Shown piece by piece: positions 42,009 to 50,110 of a stretch of DNA of 58,050 nt (positions are counted from its first letter, which is position 1; the number at the start of each line of letters is the position of its first letter). The notes under the pieces are model-generated. The model saw nothing but the letters and a program-made list of their open reading frames with translations. It was not told the origin of the DNA and searched no databases. The position numbers and the translations under genes are program-made. Location of the stretch: positions 1 to 58,050 of the IMG/VR virus record IMGVR_UViG_3300035670_000246; one strand, written 5' to 3'. This stretch comes from a virus.

Positions 42009-42278
42009 ATGAACACCACCCTTACCATCCCTGACGACACCTCTGAAGCGTGGCAATACCGCTTGAACCAGTTCAACGCGGGTTCGGGCCAGCCTCCCGT
42101 TGATTTGACGCAGTTCCTTCAGCTTCAGTTGGACGATCAAACTGCGTCCAACGTCGCGGCTTACAACGCGTATAACCTGCGAAATTTGACCGCTCTTGGC
42201 GAGAAATATCTCGCTGCCCCCGATAGCGTGAAACAGCAAGTTGACGAAGCGCTGGAGCCTTATAGCCTTGACGCATGA
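42009..42278 (+). CDS. Hypothetical protein
   Basis: 89 residues, helical second half (NLTALGEKYLAAPDSVKQQV). Not recognised. Lies just after the fibre gene and overlaps the next, so may be a tail or chaperone protein. Confidence 0.5.
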   Translation: MNTTLTIPDDTSEAWQYRLNQFNAGSGQPPVDLTQFLQLQLDDQTASNVAAYNAYNLRNLTALGEKYLAAPDSVKQQVDEALEPYSLDA

Positions 42279-42571
42279 GCCACACCCTCAAAGTCACCAA
42301 CGGGAGCAGCATCCTCCTCAGTAACATTGTTGTCATCCCCGACACTTTCAAATCTCCTTCCGAGGTCTTGCGAGCGGCTGAGTTTTTGAAAAGCCTGGAC
42401 GCGCCCCTTTACAAGGACGACGCCAAATGGCTTGATGAAGGTGAGCGGGAAATCCTGTTACCTGAGAAAACCCGGGACTTGCTCAAGCGTGTCATCGAAC
42501 AGCACGCCAACAAACTTGCCCCCAGCAAGTACGCCATAGATATTCTGACCCAGCTAGGTTTCGAGATGTGA
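42275..42571 (+). CDS. Hypothetical protein
   Basis: 98 residues with FKSPSEVLRAAEFLKSLDAP and a helical EKTRDLLKRVIEQHANKLA segment. Not recognised. Coupled to neighbours. Confidence 0.45.
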   Translation: MSHTLKVTNGSSILLSNIVVIPDTFKSPSEVLRAAEFLKSLDAPLYKDDAKWLDEGEREILLPEKTRDLLKRVIEQHANKLAPSKYAIDILTQLGFEM

Positions 42572-42996
42572 TGAAACTGCCCATCGACCAGATCGAACTG
42601 CCTTTCAATGTCGTGCTGGCGATTGTTAGCAGCACTGGGGCACTCCTTCTGGCTGGATGGCAGTTTGTCGGCAGCATGCTTGCCCAGATGCCGACGCCCG
42701 ACCAAGTCAGCGGGTGGCAGGAGCGCGACATCTATCTGTGTGCTTTGATCCTGTTCGGTGCGGCCATCGTCTGGATGGCTCGGTGGATCGCCACCAAGCT
42801 GTTCTCGCTGATACGTGAGATTCTGGAAGTCCTGAAAAAGAACACGGACTCCAATGCCTCCGTCGCCAACGCGCTGAAGAACTTCACGGACAAGGTGGAC
42901 TCGTTGGTGGTTCCCGCAGTGACCCACGCCATGAGCGAGGCGTTTTCCCCGGCCCACCCGTCCGTCCGGCGCAAGGAACCAAAGGAGAAGCCGTGA
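42571..42996 (+). CDS. Putative holin, two membrane spans
   Basis: 141 residues. Two clear hydrophobic spans: VVLAIVSSTGALLLAGWQFV near residues 14-33 and IYLCALILFGAAIVWMARWI near 54-74. A charged helical C-terminus follows. In front of two cell-wall enzymes, it is the likely holin (or pinholin) that controls lysis. A GTG three bases earlier could also start it. Confidence 0.6.
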   Translation: MKLPIDQIELPFNVVLAIVSSTGALLLAGWQFVGSMLAQMPTPDQVSGWQERDIYLCALILFGAAIVWMARWIATKLFSLIREILEVLKKNTDSNASVANALKNFTDKVDSLVVPAVTHAMSEAFSPAHPSVRRKEPKEKP

Positions 42997-43457
42997 ACCT
43001 GAAGCCCCGCATAGCCCTTTTCCGTGGTTCCGGCGTGGTGTCGTGGCTCATCAAGGCCCAGACCCGGTCGGAATACTCCCACGCTGCCTTCGTGCTTCCG
43101 AACACCCTTGACCGCGTGATTGAGGCCCGTGAGTTCGCAGGGGTGCAAACCCGGGTGCTGACCGAGCACGACATGCGCTCCGTCGATTACTACGCCGTCC
43201 CAGACATGAGCGACGACGAGTATGCCGAAGTCATCGAGGCTGCGTACGCTGAGTTGGGCAAGCCCTACGACTATGGGAGCGTGGCGAGGTTCCTTTCCAA
43301 ACGACCTGCGCGTGAAAACGGCAAGTGGTTTTGTTCCGAGTTCGTCCACAAACTGCTGGCCGATGGTGGTCATAGGCTGCTTAACCGTATCCCGTCAGCC
43401 GAGGTTCCCCCGGCGTGGCTGTCCTACTCCCCAAAAACCAAACTTGTAGTCCCATGA
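42993..43457 (+). CDS. Permuted NlpC/P60-like (YiiX type) cysteine hydrolase
   Basis: 154 residues from GTG. The His-containing YSHAAFV near residue 30 precedes the catalytic Cys in WFCSEFVHKLL near residue 114, the circularly permuted order of YiiX-type papain-like enzymes. The MTLR-like loop VSWLIKAQTRSEYSH is typical. It may cleave peptidoglycan or lipid-linked substrates during lysis or entry. Confidence 0.65.
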   Translation: MNLKPRIALFRGSGVVSWLIKAQTRSEYSHAAFVLPNTLDRVIEAREFAGVQTRVLTEHDMRSVDYYAVPDMSDDEYAEVIEAAYAELGKPYDYGSVARFLSKRPARENGKWFCSEFVHKLLADGGHRLLNRIPSAEVPPAWLSYSPKTKLVVP

Positions 43458-43951
43458 ACCTGCTCGCACCCAAAATCGTTGAAACCGCCCTCAAAGAGGT
43501 CGGCGTGGAAGAAGTCAACGGAACCAACTGCGGACCTCGCGTGAACCAGTACAAGGCCGCCACCCGGCTTGACCCGGAAGAGCCTTGGCCTTGGTGCGCG
43601 GCGTTCGTGTGCTGGGTGGTGCGCGAGGCCATGGCTACCTCAGGGATCAAGGAAACCGCGACTTTCAAGCGTCCCACAACGGCGGGGGCATGGAACCTTG
43701 AAAACTGGAGCCTTGCCCAAGACAACTCCACCCAGACAAAGAAACCTCACAAGGGTGACATCAAAGCCGGAGACATTGTGGTGTTTACTTTCAGCCATGT
43801 CGGCATCGCCGTAGGTGAGCCAGACGACGAAGGGTGGCTGAGCACCGTGGAGGGCAATACAGATTCTTCAGGCTCCCGCGAAGGTGGTGGTGTGTTTCGC
43901 AAACGGCGCAAATTGTCGTCGATCAGGAGCCGGATCAGGTTCACGGTGTGA
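43454..43951 (+). CDS. CHAP-domain endolysin
   Basis: 165 residues. NCGPRVNQYKAA, WPWCAAFVCWVV (catalytic Cys) and GDIVVFTFSHVGIAV (catalytic His) are the classic CHAP layout, an amidase or endopeptidase that cuts peptidoglycan. It follows a putative holin. Its last 84 bases overlap a convergent gene. Confidence 0.8.
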   Translation: MNLLAPKIVETALKEVGVEEVNGTNCGPRVNQYKAATRLDPEEPWPWCAAFVCWVVREAMATSGIKETATFKRPTTAGAWNLENWSLAQDNSTQTKKPHKGDIKAGDIVVFTFSHVGIAVGEPDDEGWLSTVEGNTDSSGSREGGGVFRKRRKLSSIRSRIRFTV

Positions 43952-44197
43952 GATGATCTGCCCCATGCACTCGGCGTAACCGGCGATGTCCACCGGGGTG
44001 TCCAGTTTGTCGCTCGTCTTGCTACGGCTCACCTTCATGAGGATCAGCATCGCCGAGACATCTTTCGCGGTGACTGTGATTCCAAGATAGGCGCTCCAGA
44101 ACGCGGCGATGCGCTCGAACGACTCCACACAGGAACCGTAGTCCTGCTGGCGGTCGCCTGCGACGATCTGTTTGGCGGTGTCAAGGATGGTGGTCAT
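43868..44197 (-). CDS. DUF6378-like protein
   Basis: 109 residues. DRQQDYGSCVESFERIAAFW, DVSAMLILMKVSR and the final DIAGYAECMGQ form the DUF6378 pattern found in many phages, of unknown function. It ends inside the endolysin gene (convergent overlap). Its start overlaps the protease gene's stop. Confidence 0.8.
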   Translation of the reverse strand: MTTILDTAKQIVAGDRQQDYGSCVESFERIAAFWSAYLGITVTAKDVSAMLILMKVSRSKTSDKLDTPVDIAGYAECMGQIISHREPDPAPDRRQFAPFAKHTTTFAGA

Positions 44198-44649
44198 GGC
44201 TCTTCTTCAAGGTTTTTGAGGAACTGGGCGCGATACACGGCTTTTTCGCCTTTGGAGAGTTTGCCGTCGCCACCGATCTCGGGGTGCATGATGTCGTTAG
44301 GATCATCCGAGTGCGGGAGGCCGAAAACATGTCCGAACTCATGCACGAGAGTGGCAAACGTGTCTTCGCCACGGCCGAGAAAGCGGTCCCAAAAGGTATC
44401 CCGACGCCAACGTAGAGACGCCTCCAAGCGTATCTGCCATTTGTCCGGACCAATGCGCTGGCATTCGGCGATGCGGGTGGGGTTGCCTTTGGACCTGACA
44501 CCCCACTGGAATGAAATGTGGATGTTGGTTTGATTGCCGGGAGCGAGCGCGATCAGGTCGCGCAGCGTGTCGTTCCAGACGGCTGCCGCCTTTTGCGCGA
44601 CGGAAGCGATTCCGGGCGGGCAGTAGTAGGTGAGGGTCTCTGGGGTCAT
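44194..44649 (-). CDS. Metzincin-type zinc protease
   Basis: 151 residues. HEFGHVFGLPHSDDPNDIMH contains HExxHxxGxxH with the following Met-turn (DIM), the signature of matrixin-like metzincins. No signal peptide is visible, so it probably acts inside the cell or on virion proteins. Coupled to SNF2 helicase upstream and DUF6378 downstream. Confidence 0.8.
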   Translation of the reverse strand: MTPETLTYYCPPGIASVAQKAAAVWNDTLRDLIALAPGNQTNIHISFQWGVRSKGNPTRIAECQRIGPDKWQIRLEASLRWRRDTFWDRFLGRGEDTFATLVHEFGHVFGLPHSDDPNDIMHPEIGGDGKLSKGEKAVYRAQFLKNLEEEP

Positions 44650-46040
44650 ATTTCAGGTACGTTCAGTTTGAGTTCTTTGGCGCTCTCCAGCATCATCAGC
44701 GCGGCCAGGAGACGCTGCTCGGTGTCCTTCTTGTTTTCCAACGACGTGGCGATGGCATCGTCCACGGTGCCGGGGCACATCAGACGATAAACGGTGGTGA
44801 CTTCTTTCTGCCCCCGGCGCACCAGACGGGCGATGGTCTGTTCGTAGTTCTCCCGCGACCATGGCAGGCTGGTGTACACGATGGTGTTGGAACCAAACTG
44901 GATGTTGAGGCCGTGACCGCATGATTTGGGGTGGACGACCAGCATGGGTATCTCGCGCCGGTTCCATTGGGCCAGCAGGTCAATTTGAGACTGCTGGGTT
45001 TTCGCGTCCGCGAAGAACCGTGCTTCTGGAAACAGTTTGCGAATGCGGTCCTGTTCATGCTTGAAGTTGATCGCCACCAGCACCGGACCTTTGGTGTCCT
45101 TGTAGATTTTGCGCAAGGCTTCGAGCTTCAGGTCGTGCAGGGTGTGGGCGACCTTGTCGCCGTCGTAGATCGCGCCACTGGTGAACTGGAGCAGCTTGGT
45201 GACCAGCGCGGCGGCGTTCATCGCCGTGATCTGGGCGTTACGAATCTCCATGATGAGGTCCTGCTCGAACTTGCGATACTGCGCAGCCAGGGCGTCATCC
45301 ATCTTGATCTCGACATCCTCGAACACGGGCTCGGGCACATCGGTCAGCCAGTCCTTCGAGCGCAGCACCAACGTGATGTCACTGATCTTCTGCTCGATGC
45401 GTTCCTTGGCCCCGTCGTTGGCGACCCAGTTGTACTCCATGTAGTCGGTGGCATGGAAATACGTGCGCTTGAACTGCTCAAAACTGTGTCCGAGGCGTTC
45501 GCCGTCGTCGAGGAGACGAACTTGAGCCCACAGGTCAAGCAGGCTGTTGGGGGCGGGGGTTCCCGATAGACAGTATCTTCTTTCGACGGGGGGCACCTGT
45601 TTGCGAAAAACAGCCATCCTCTTCGACTTTGCTGATTTTGCGCGGGTGCTTTCATCGAATACCACCATCTCGTAAGGCACTGTGCCCCCGCGTTTCTCCA
45701 CCAGTTTTGCAAGCAGAGGGATCGACTCGTAGTTGATCAGGTAAATGTGAGCGGCCCCGGCAAGAAAAGCCCTCTGCCCCAGAGGTGTGCGAAGATTGGA
45801 CACGCGGAGATGTTTGAACTGGTCCCACTGTTTAGCCTCAAGGTTCCAAGTCAAGTTACAGACCCGGAGCGGAGCGATCACCAGCATCGCGTTCACCTCA
45901 AGGTTGTCGTAAAGCCTGCAAAACGTGGAGAGCATGATCGCGGTCTTGCCTAACGACATGCCAAGCATAAGGAACGCAACTTTGTGATCAACCGCGTAAC
46001 TGATGGCCCGTGGCTGGGGTTCGACAGGAGAAAAAATCAC
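44646..46040 (-). CDS. SNF2-family helicase
   Basis: 464 residues. GMSLGKTA (Walker A), VVFDEST (DExx), LSGTPAPNSLLDLW (motif III) and LARLVRRGQ (motif VI) show a SNF2-like superfamily 2 ATPase used in phage replication modules. Coupled to a small HNH-like gene at its start. Confidence 0.85.
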   Translation of the reverse strand: MIFSPVEPQPRAISYAVDHKVAFLMLGMSLGKTAIMLSTFCRLYDNLEVNAMLVIAPLRVCNLTWNLEAKQWDQFKHLRVSNLRTPLGQRAFLAGAAHIYLINYESIPLLAKLVEKRGGTVPYEMVVFDESTRAKSAKSKRMAVFRKQVPPVERRYCLSGTPAPNSLLDLWAQVRLLDDGERLGHSFEQFKRTYFHATDYMEYNWVANDGAKERIEQKISDITLVLRSKDWLTDVPEPVFEDVEIKMDDALAAQYRKFEQDLIMEIRNAQITAMNAAALVTKLLQFTSGAIYDGDKVAHTLHDLKLEALRKIYKDTKGPVLVAINFKHEQDRIRKLFPEARFFADAKTQQSQIDLLAQWNRREIPMLVVHPKSCGHGLNIQFGSNTIVYTSLPWSRENYEQTIARLVRRGQKEVTTVYRLMCPGTVDDAIATSLENKKDTEQRLLAALMMLESAKELKLNVPEI

Positions 46041-46354
46041 GGTTTTTGTTTTTGCGGAAAGTCCATACCCTTGAAGGCTTGCTCAACAGATTGTCCTCTT
46101 CTAAATCTAGCCCTCAACGCCAAGTTAGTGATCCCAAGTAACCGAGCCCACTGTGACCTTGTTTTAGTTAGCCCTTGATAGCTGATGTACACGTTGGTGT
46201 CTTTGTTATTGTCGCATCTGCACAGGATCACATGGCCGTGTCGATCCGACGACAACACTTCTAACGCGACCCACCGTCCAAATCTCATACCGGGTGAGTT
46301 TTTCCAGTTGATACGCTCGCGTTTACGCTTCAGGTTTTTGGCAGCCTTATTCAT
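46037..46354 (-). CDS. Degenerate HNH-family protein lacking nuclease core
   Basis: 105 residues. The N-terminus MRFGRWVALEVL and an ILCRCDNN piece are the zinc-module start of HNH homing proteins; the C-terminus YQGLTKTRSQWARLLGITNL with ARFRRGQSVEQAF is their DNA-binding module. The whole nuclease middle is missing, and half of the zinc cysteines with it. It may be a decayed relic or a repurposed DNA-binding protein. Confidence 0.6.
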   Translation of the reverse strand: MNKAAKNLKRKRERINWKNSPGMRFGRWVALEVLSSDRHGHVILCRCDNNKDTNVYISYQGLTKTRSQWARLLGITNLALRARFRRGQSVEQAFKGMDFPQKQKP

Positions 46355-46376
46355 AGTTTCTGTATGGATGGGTTAA

Positions 46377-46410
46377 GAGCCGCATCGGGAGTCACGATCC
46401 CCTGCGGCTC
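46377..46410 (-). terminator. Long hairpin between HNH genes
   Basis: GAGCCGCA (46377-46384) pairs with TGCGGCTC (46403-46410), with further GGGA/TCCC pairing inside. On the minus strand it is followed by TTAACCC. Likely terminator or processing hairpin. Confidence 0.5.
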
Positions 46411-46447
46411 TGTCATTGATGCGCATAAAACATCTTCCGTCAATACT

Positions 46448-46897
46448 TCAAAAAGGTTCCGTGTCCGCGTCATCATCTTCGACGGTGTGGTTGCTGATCT
46501 TGGCATCGACAAACCGTTGACGCCGTTCTTCGTTCTCCTTGCGGACATTCTCCTCACAGGTGCAGACCCGCAGGTTGCCACGGATGTAGCCGAGTTCAGT
46601 GTTCTTGCGGTCCACGTGGAGGCAGTAACGCGTGCGCCCTTTGTCGTCCATGTAGCGTGTGGAGCCGATCACATCCATGAAGTCCTCGAAGGTGATGCTG
46701 AAGGCCTTGTGCCTCTTGCGTGCGCTGGCCCGCAGGTTGTCGTAGGCGGCCTTCTCGGGGTTCTTCTGCCGCCAGAGGGCCTTGTAATGGTGCCCGCAGA
46801 GCTGGTGGCTTGTCGGGTGCGTGTCGATGTTACGCGGCGGCTTGCGGCACCAGCGCACACGGCATTTACCAGGGATGGGGGTGGTGCGGAGGTTCAT
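46448..46897 (-). CDS. HNH endonuclease-like protein
   Basis: 149 residues. An N-terminal Cys cluster (CRVRWC, LCGHH) is followed by SITFEDFMDVIG and the core LHVDRKNTELGYIRGNLRVC ending in EENVRK, an HNH-like nuclease motif. It is a free-standing endonuclease typical of mobile insertions among replication genes. Start overlaps the previous stop. Confidence 0.65.
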   Translation of the reverse strand: MNLRTTPIPGKCRVRWCRKPPRNIDTHPTSHQLCGHHYKALWRQKNPEKAAYDNLRASARKRHKAFSITFEDFMDVIGSTRYMDDKGRTRYCLHVDRKNTELGYIRGNLRVCTCEENVRKENEERRQRFVDAKISNHTVEDDDADTEPF

Positions 46898-47088
46898 ATC
46901 GCCTTTTTCCGCACTTCCAGCGGAAAGTTAAGCTCCGTGGCCCACTGGCGCAGTTTGTCCATGCCGGTTTTCACACGTTTCTCGGTGATGACAACGCCAT
47001 AGCCAGCCTTGAGCATCTCCCGGGCTTTCCTGAGTTTCTGCTGCCTCACTTCGAGGGGCACCTGTGCGAGTGATTTTTTCGAGATCAT
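46894..47088 (-). CDS. Small basic hypothetical protein
   Basis: 64 residues, helical and basic (EVRQQKLRKAREMLKAG; VRTGMDKLRQW-like end). Its start overlaps the stop of the extended methyltransferase. Not recognised; DNA binding is possible. Confidence 0.5.
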   Translation of the reverse strand: MISKKSLAQVPLEVRQQKLRKAREMLKAGYGVVITEKRVKTGMDKLRQWATELNFPLEVRKKAI

Positions 47089-47594
47089 ACCCAGTCTTCG
47101 GTTTTTAGCGCCTTCATGAAAACGAGCCAGTGGGTTTTAGCGGTTTTCCCACAGCGTTGACCGATGAGCGGACGCTCAGGTGTCAGCGCAAGAATTTGTG
47201 ACACCGGCACGTCATGTTCGTTTCATTTGAAAATCAGCGTTCCTTCAGGCTTGAGCACTCGAAAGCACTCAGCGAATCCACGGCGGATCATCTCGCGCCA
47301 GTCGCCTTCGAGATTCCCGTATTTCTTCGCCAACCAACCTTTCTTACCAGCGCGAACAAGGTGCGGAGGATCGAACACCACCATTGCGAAGTGATCGGAC
47401 GGGAACGGAAGTTCTGTGAAGTCCGCCACAATATCAGGGTTGACTTCAAGCGTGCGGACGCCGCCCGGGCTGCCCACGTCTCGCAAAGCATGAGTCTCGC
47501 GGCGTTTGTCCACGAACACGGCGCGGCTGTCCTGCCTGTTGAACCAGAACATTCGAGAGCCACAACATACATCGAGCACGCGAGCGGCATTCAT
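47085..47594 (-). CDS. SAM methyltransferase with in-frame UGA
   Basis: 169 codons if the UGA at 47225-47223 is read; 123 residues if it stops. VLDVCCGSRMFWFNRQ (motif I), VFVDKRRE and MVVFDPPHLV are methyltransferase features, and after the UGA come NEHDVPVSQILALTPERPL and GKTAKTHWLVFMK, the usual C-terminus of this family, where the UGA replaces a Trp (expected KW). The extended frame ends in the ATGA overlap used throughout this phage, so the whole reading frame appears to be the intended gene. Read-through or a recent mutation cannot be separated here. Confidence 0.65.
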
Positions 47595-47875
47595 GGTTTT
47601 GAGGGTAGCCTGTCCACGAATTGCTTGCCACCTTCCACCGAGTCCGTCCATTCCGCGTGGCACCCTTGTTCTTTGAGCCTGCGCAGCGTGTCAGCCTGCA
47701 ATGGTGTCGGCTTGTTGCCCGGGCGTTTGAGTTCCAGGAATCCAACTTTACCACCGGGGGCGATGATGATGCGGTCAGGGACGCTGCGGTTGTTGGGCGA
47801 CGTGAACTTGAAGACGAGGCAACCTCGTTGCTTCGCGTAGTCGCACACTTTCTTTTCAATGTGTTTTTCGAGCAT
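47591..47875 (-). CDS. VRR-NUC nuclease
   Basis: 94 residues. EKHIEKKVCDYAKQRGCLVF, then PNNRSVPDRIII and GFLELKRPGNKPTPLQ are the PD-(D/E)XK core of VRR-NUC domains, which cut branched DNA during replication or packaging. Placed between DNA polymerase and methyltransferase, as in other phages. Confidence 0.85.
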   Translation of the reverse strand: MLEKHIEKKVCDYAKQRGCLVFKFTSPNNRSVPDRIIIAPGGKVGFLELKRPGNKPTPLQADTLRRLKEQGCHAEWTDSVEGGKQFVDRLPSKP

Positions 47876-47878
47876 AGG

Positions 47879-49975
47879 TTAGTCCTTCAAATAGTATGGC
47901 ACCACCCCGCCTTTCGCCTTCACGGGCATGCCGTCCGCCCACGCGGGCAGGGTGGTAAGGTGCCGGTTGAGTTCGTCGATCACTTGCCCGGGCTTGAGGT
48001 AGCCGAGCCACTCGTCGTGAACCAGCGTGGCGGTCTCGTAGCCTGCCTTCTCGGCGTTCAAGCAGCCGATGCACATCACGTCGGTGGCGATGGCCTGAAC
48101 TTGATTCTCGACGGCGGAGCCGGGGGTCAGTTCGACGCGGGTGGAACTGGCCTTCGATTTTGTGCTGGTCTTGTATCCTTCAAACGTCAACGCCGCTTCC
48201 TTGTACCATGCCTTCGGGTCCACCTTTTGAGCGTGGCTTATTTCGTCGTCGGTGGGTGAGAAGACCTTGAAGAACTTGCCCTTCTCGGACCACTGCAACA
48301 CCGGCTCGATCTTGCAGTGAGGGTAGGCGAGGTTACGCCCGCTCGGCAACTTGCAGAACAGAAACTGGATGCCCGCCACCTTCATGCTGAAGTAACACAC
48401 GTCGTGGCGCACGTTGAACTTCCCACCGGGGTTCCTCACAGCGGCCTCGGCCTGCCGGATGGACCGCCACCAGTAGTTCACGATGTTCGGGTTGGCGTCC
48501 CTCCACTTGGAAACGATGTCGGGAAGCTCGTCTTTCTTGAGGCCCATCTTCAAAGCCCCCATGACTTCGAGAGCGCCCGTGCCCCCCTGAAACTGCAATG
48601 CAAGCTCACTTATCTTCGCTTTTTGCCGGAGATGTTTGGTGACTTCCTCTAGTGGGACCTTGAACATTTCAGAGGCGCTGGACTCGTAAATCTTGCCGTG
48701 AGTGCGGAACACCTCAAGCCTCCATTCTTCCTCAGCCAAGTGAGACATGACCACGGCCTCGATTGCCGTGTAGTCGGAGTTGAGCATCGGACCCGCTGGA
48801 TCGTGGATGAAGTGCCGGATGCACGATCCCACGGCTTCGATGACCGGACCGTACATCAGTTCGATCTCATCACGTGACGCACGGGCGCAGATCAGGTCGT
48901 AGATGTCCTTGGTGTGGGCCTCCAGGTGCGCCGAGGGCTTCTTCATGTTCTGCGGCTGGACCAACCGGCCCGCAAAGCGTCCCGTGCGGACAGCGCCGTA
49001 GTACATCAGGGTGCCCCGCACGCGCCCGTCATCACAGACCGTGTCCAGGATCGACGGCAGCTTCGCCACAGAAGAGAACGACACCTGTTTCTTGAGCGTC
49101 AGGGCGCGGCCGGTCGGCGTGCTGTCGTCGAACGTCTCAGCCTGAAGCGCCTCATCCACCGTGGCGGCACGCATGTTTTTGATCGGTGCCCCGTTGGCGC
49201 GGAGCCACTCGATGAACTTGTCACGTTGCGTCGGGTTCAGCCCGGTGATCCGCGTGAACTCCTCGTTGATCGCCGCCGTGGCTTCCTGCACCAATTGGTC
49301 GGCGTAACGCACGGCCTCGACGTTCACAGGCAGGCCACGTGTGTTGATGGCGATCTCCATCTGGAACGTGTCCAAGGCAAAACCCTTCAACTCAAAAGCC
49401 CTCAAAGCCGAGTGAATTTCCTGCTCGACGCGGTCGTCCTGGCGACAGTACTCACAGAACTTCTTGAACTCGGCTCCGTTGTGTTTGGGTTCGTTGAATT
49501 TCCCACTCTTCTTGTCGGGAATGGACAACAGGTTGATCAGACGCCAGCCGCTGTTGTCCTTCTGCTGGCGCAGCCCGAGCGCGGCGGCACAGTCCTTCAG
49601 TGAAAAAGGCAGGCCTGCACGTCTCGCCATGGCTGCGGTGCAGCGCCAGCGGCGGTGGTCGATGCCCTTTCCGAACAGCTTCGACAGCACGTACATCGTG
49701 ACCGCGTGCTCGAACTGGGCGTTGTGGGCATAGACAGGCTCCTCGTTGTCCAGCATCTCGCGCATCAGCGCGTCGGCACCAGGGTCGCTCTTGACTGTCA
49801 CACCCCACTCATCGGTGAAGTGAAACTTGGGGTTCACCCAAAGCAGAGGCTGCCCGTTGTCCTTCGCCACGGCTGCGCAGAAAATCTCCGTCGAAGCGTC
49901 TGCGGCGTATCGAAAAGCCCCGACCGTCTTGATGTCGGCACGGGATCGGGTTTCGTAGTCCAGATGGTATGGCAT
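47879..49975 (-). CDS. Family A DNA polymerase
   Basis: 698 residues from MPYHLDYETRSRAD. The 3'-5' exonuclease motifs are LDYETRS near residue 6, YAHNAQFEHA and YCRQDDRVEQE. Polymerase motif A is LNSDYTAIEAVV near 398 (the usual Arg after EA is Val), motif B KAKISELALQFQGGTGAL, and motif C VHDEW near 652. It replicates the phage DNA. The start lies 13 bases after the CCA end of a tRNA gene. Confidence 0.85.
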   Translation of the reverse strand: MPYHLDYETRSRADIKTVGAFRYAADASTEIFCAAVAKDNGQPLLWVNPKFHFTDEWGVTVKSDPGADALMREMLDNEEPVYAHNAQFEHAVTMYVLSKLFGKGIDHRRWRCTAAMARRAGLPFSLKDCAAALGLRQQKDNSGWRLINLLSIPDKKSGKFNEPKHNGAEFKKFCEYCRQDDRVEQEIHSALRAFELKGFALDTFQMEIAINTRGLPVNVEAVRYADQLVQEATAAINEEFTRITGLNPTQRDKFIEWLRANGAPIKNMRAATVDEALQAETFDDSTPTGRALTLKKQVSFSSVAKLPSILDTVCDDGRVRGTLMYYGAVRTGRFAGRLVQPQNMKKPSAHLEAHTKDIYDLICARASRDEIELMYGPVIEAVGSCIRHFIHDPAGPMLNSDYTAIEAVVMSHLAEEEWRLEVFRTHGKIYESSASEMFKVPLEEVTKHLRQKAKISELALQFQGGTGALEVMGALKMGLKKDELPDIVSKWRDANPNIVNYWWRSIRQAEAAVRNPGGKFNVRHDVCYFSMKVAGIQFLFCKLPSGRNLAYPHCKIEPVLQWSEKGKFFKVFSPTDDEISHAQKVDPKAWYKEAALTFEGYKTSTKSKASSTRVELTPGSAVENQVQAIATDVMCIGCLNAEKAGYETATLVHDEWLGYLKPGQVIDELNRHLTTLPAWADGMPVKAKGGVVPYYLKD

Positions 49976-49988
49976 GTTTATCGGGAGG

Positions 49989-50099
49989 TGGTGATAGCGG
50001 GTGGATTTGAACCACCACTGCACGCGGTATCCTTTCGGCTGGTTGTACAGGGAAACAGGCTCATGAGGCCTGCGCGTCTTTACATTTCGCCACGCTATC
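49989..50099 (-). tRNA. Class II tRNA-like gene, anticodon CAU, long variable arm
   Basis: 111 bases with CCA encoded. Minus-strand acceptor GATAGCG pairs with CGCTATC, followed by A and CCA. The D arm (GCG/CGC) sits in a Leu-type frame TGGCGAAATG..ACGCGC. The anticodon arm CAGGC-CTCATGA-GCCTG has U33 and anticodon CAU. The T arm GGTGG-TTCAAAT-CCACC is canonical. The variable region is 39 bases, with a CTGTAC/GTGCAG stem. The D loop lacks the usual GG. Met, Ile (lysidine) or a mis-assigned Leu are possible identities. Confidence 0.75.
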
Positions 50100-50110
50100 A
50101 TTTTGAGGGG

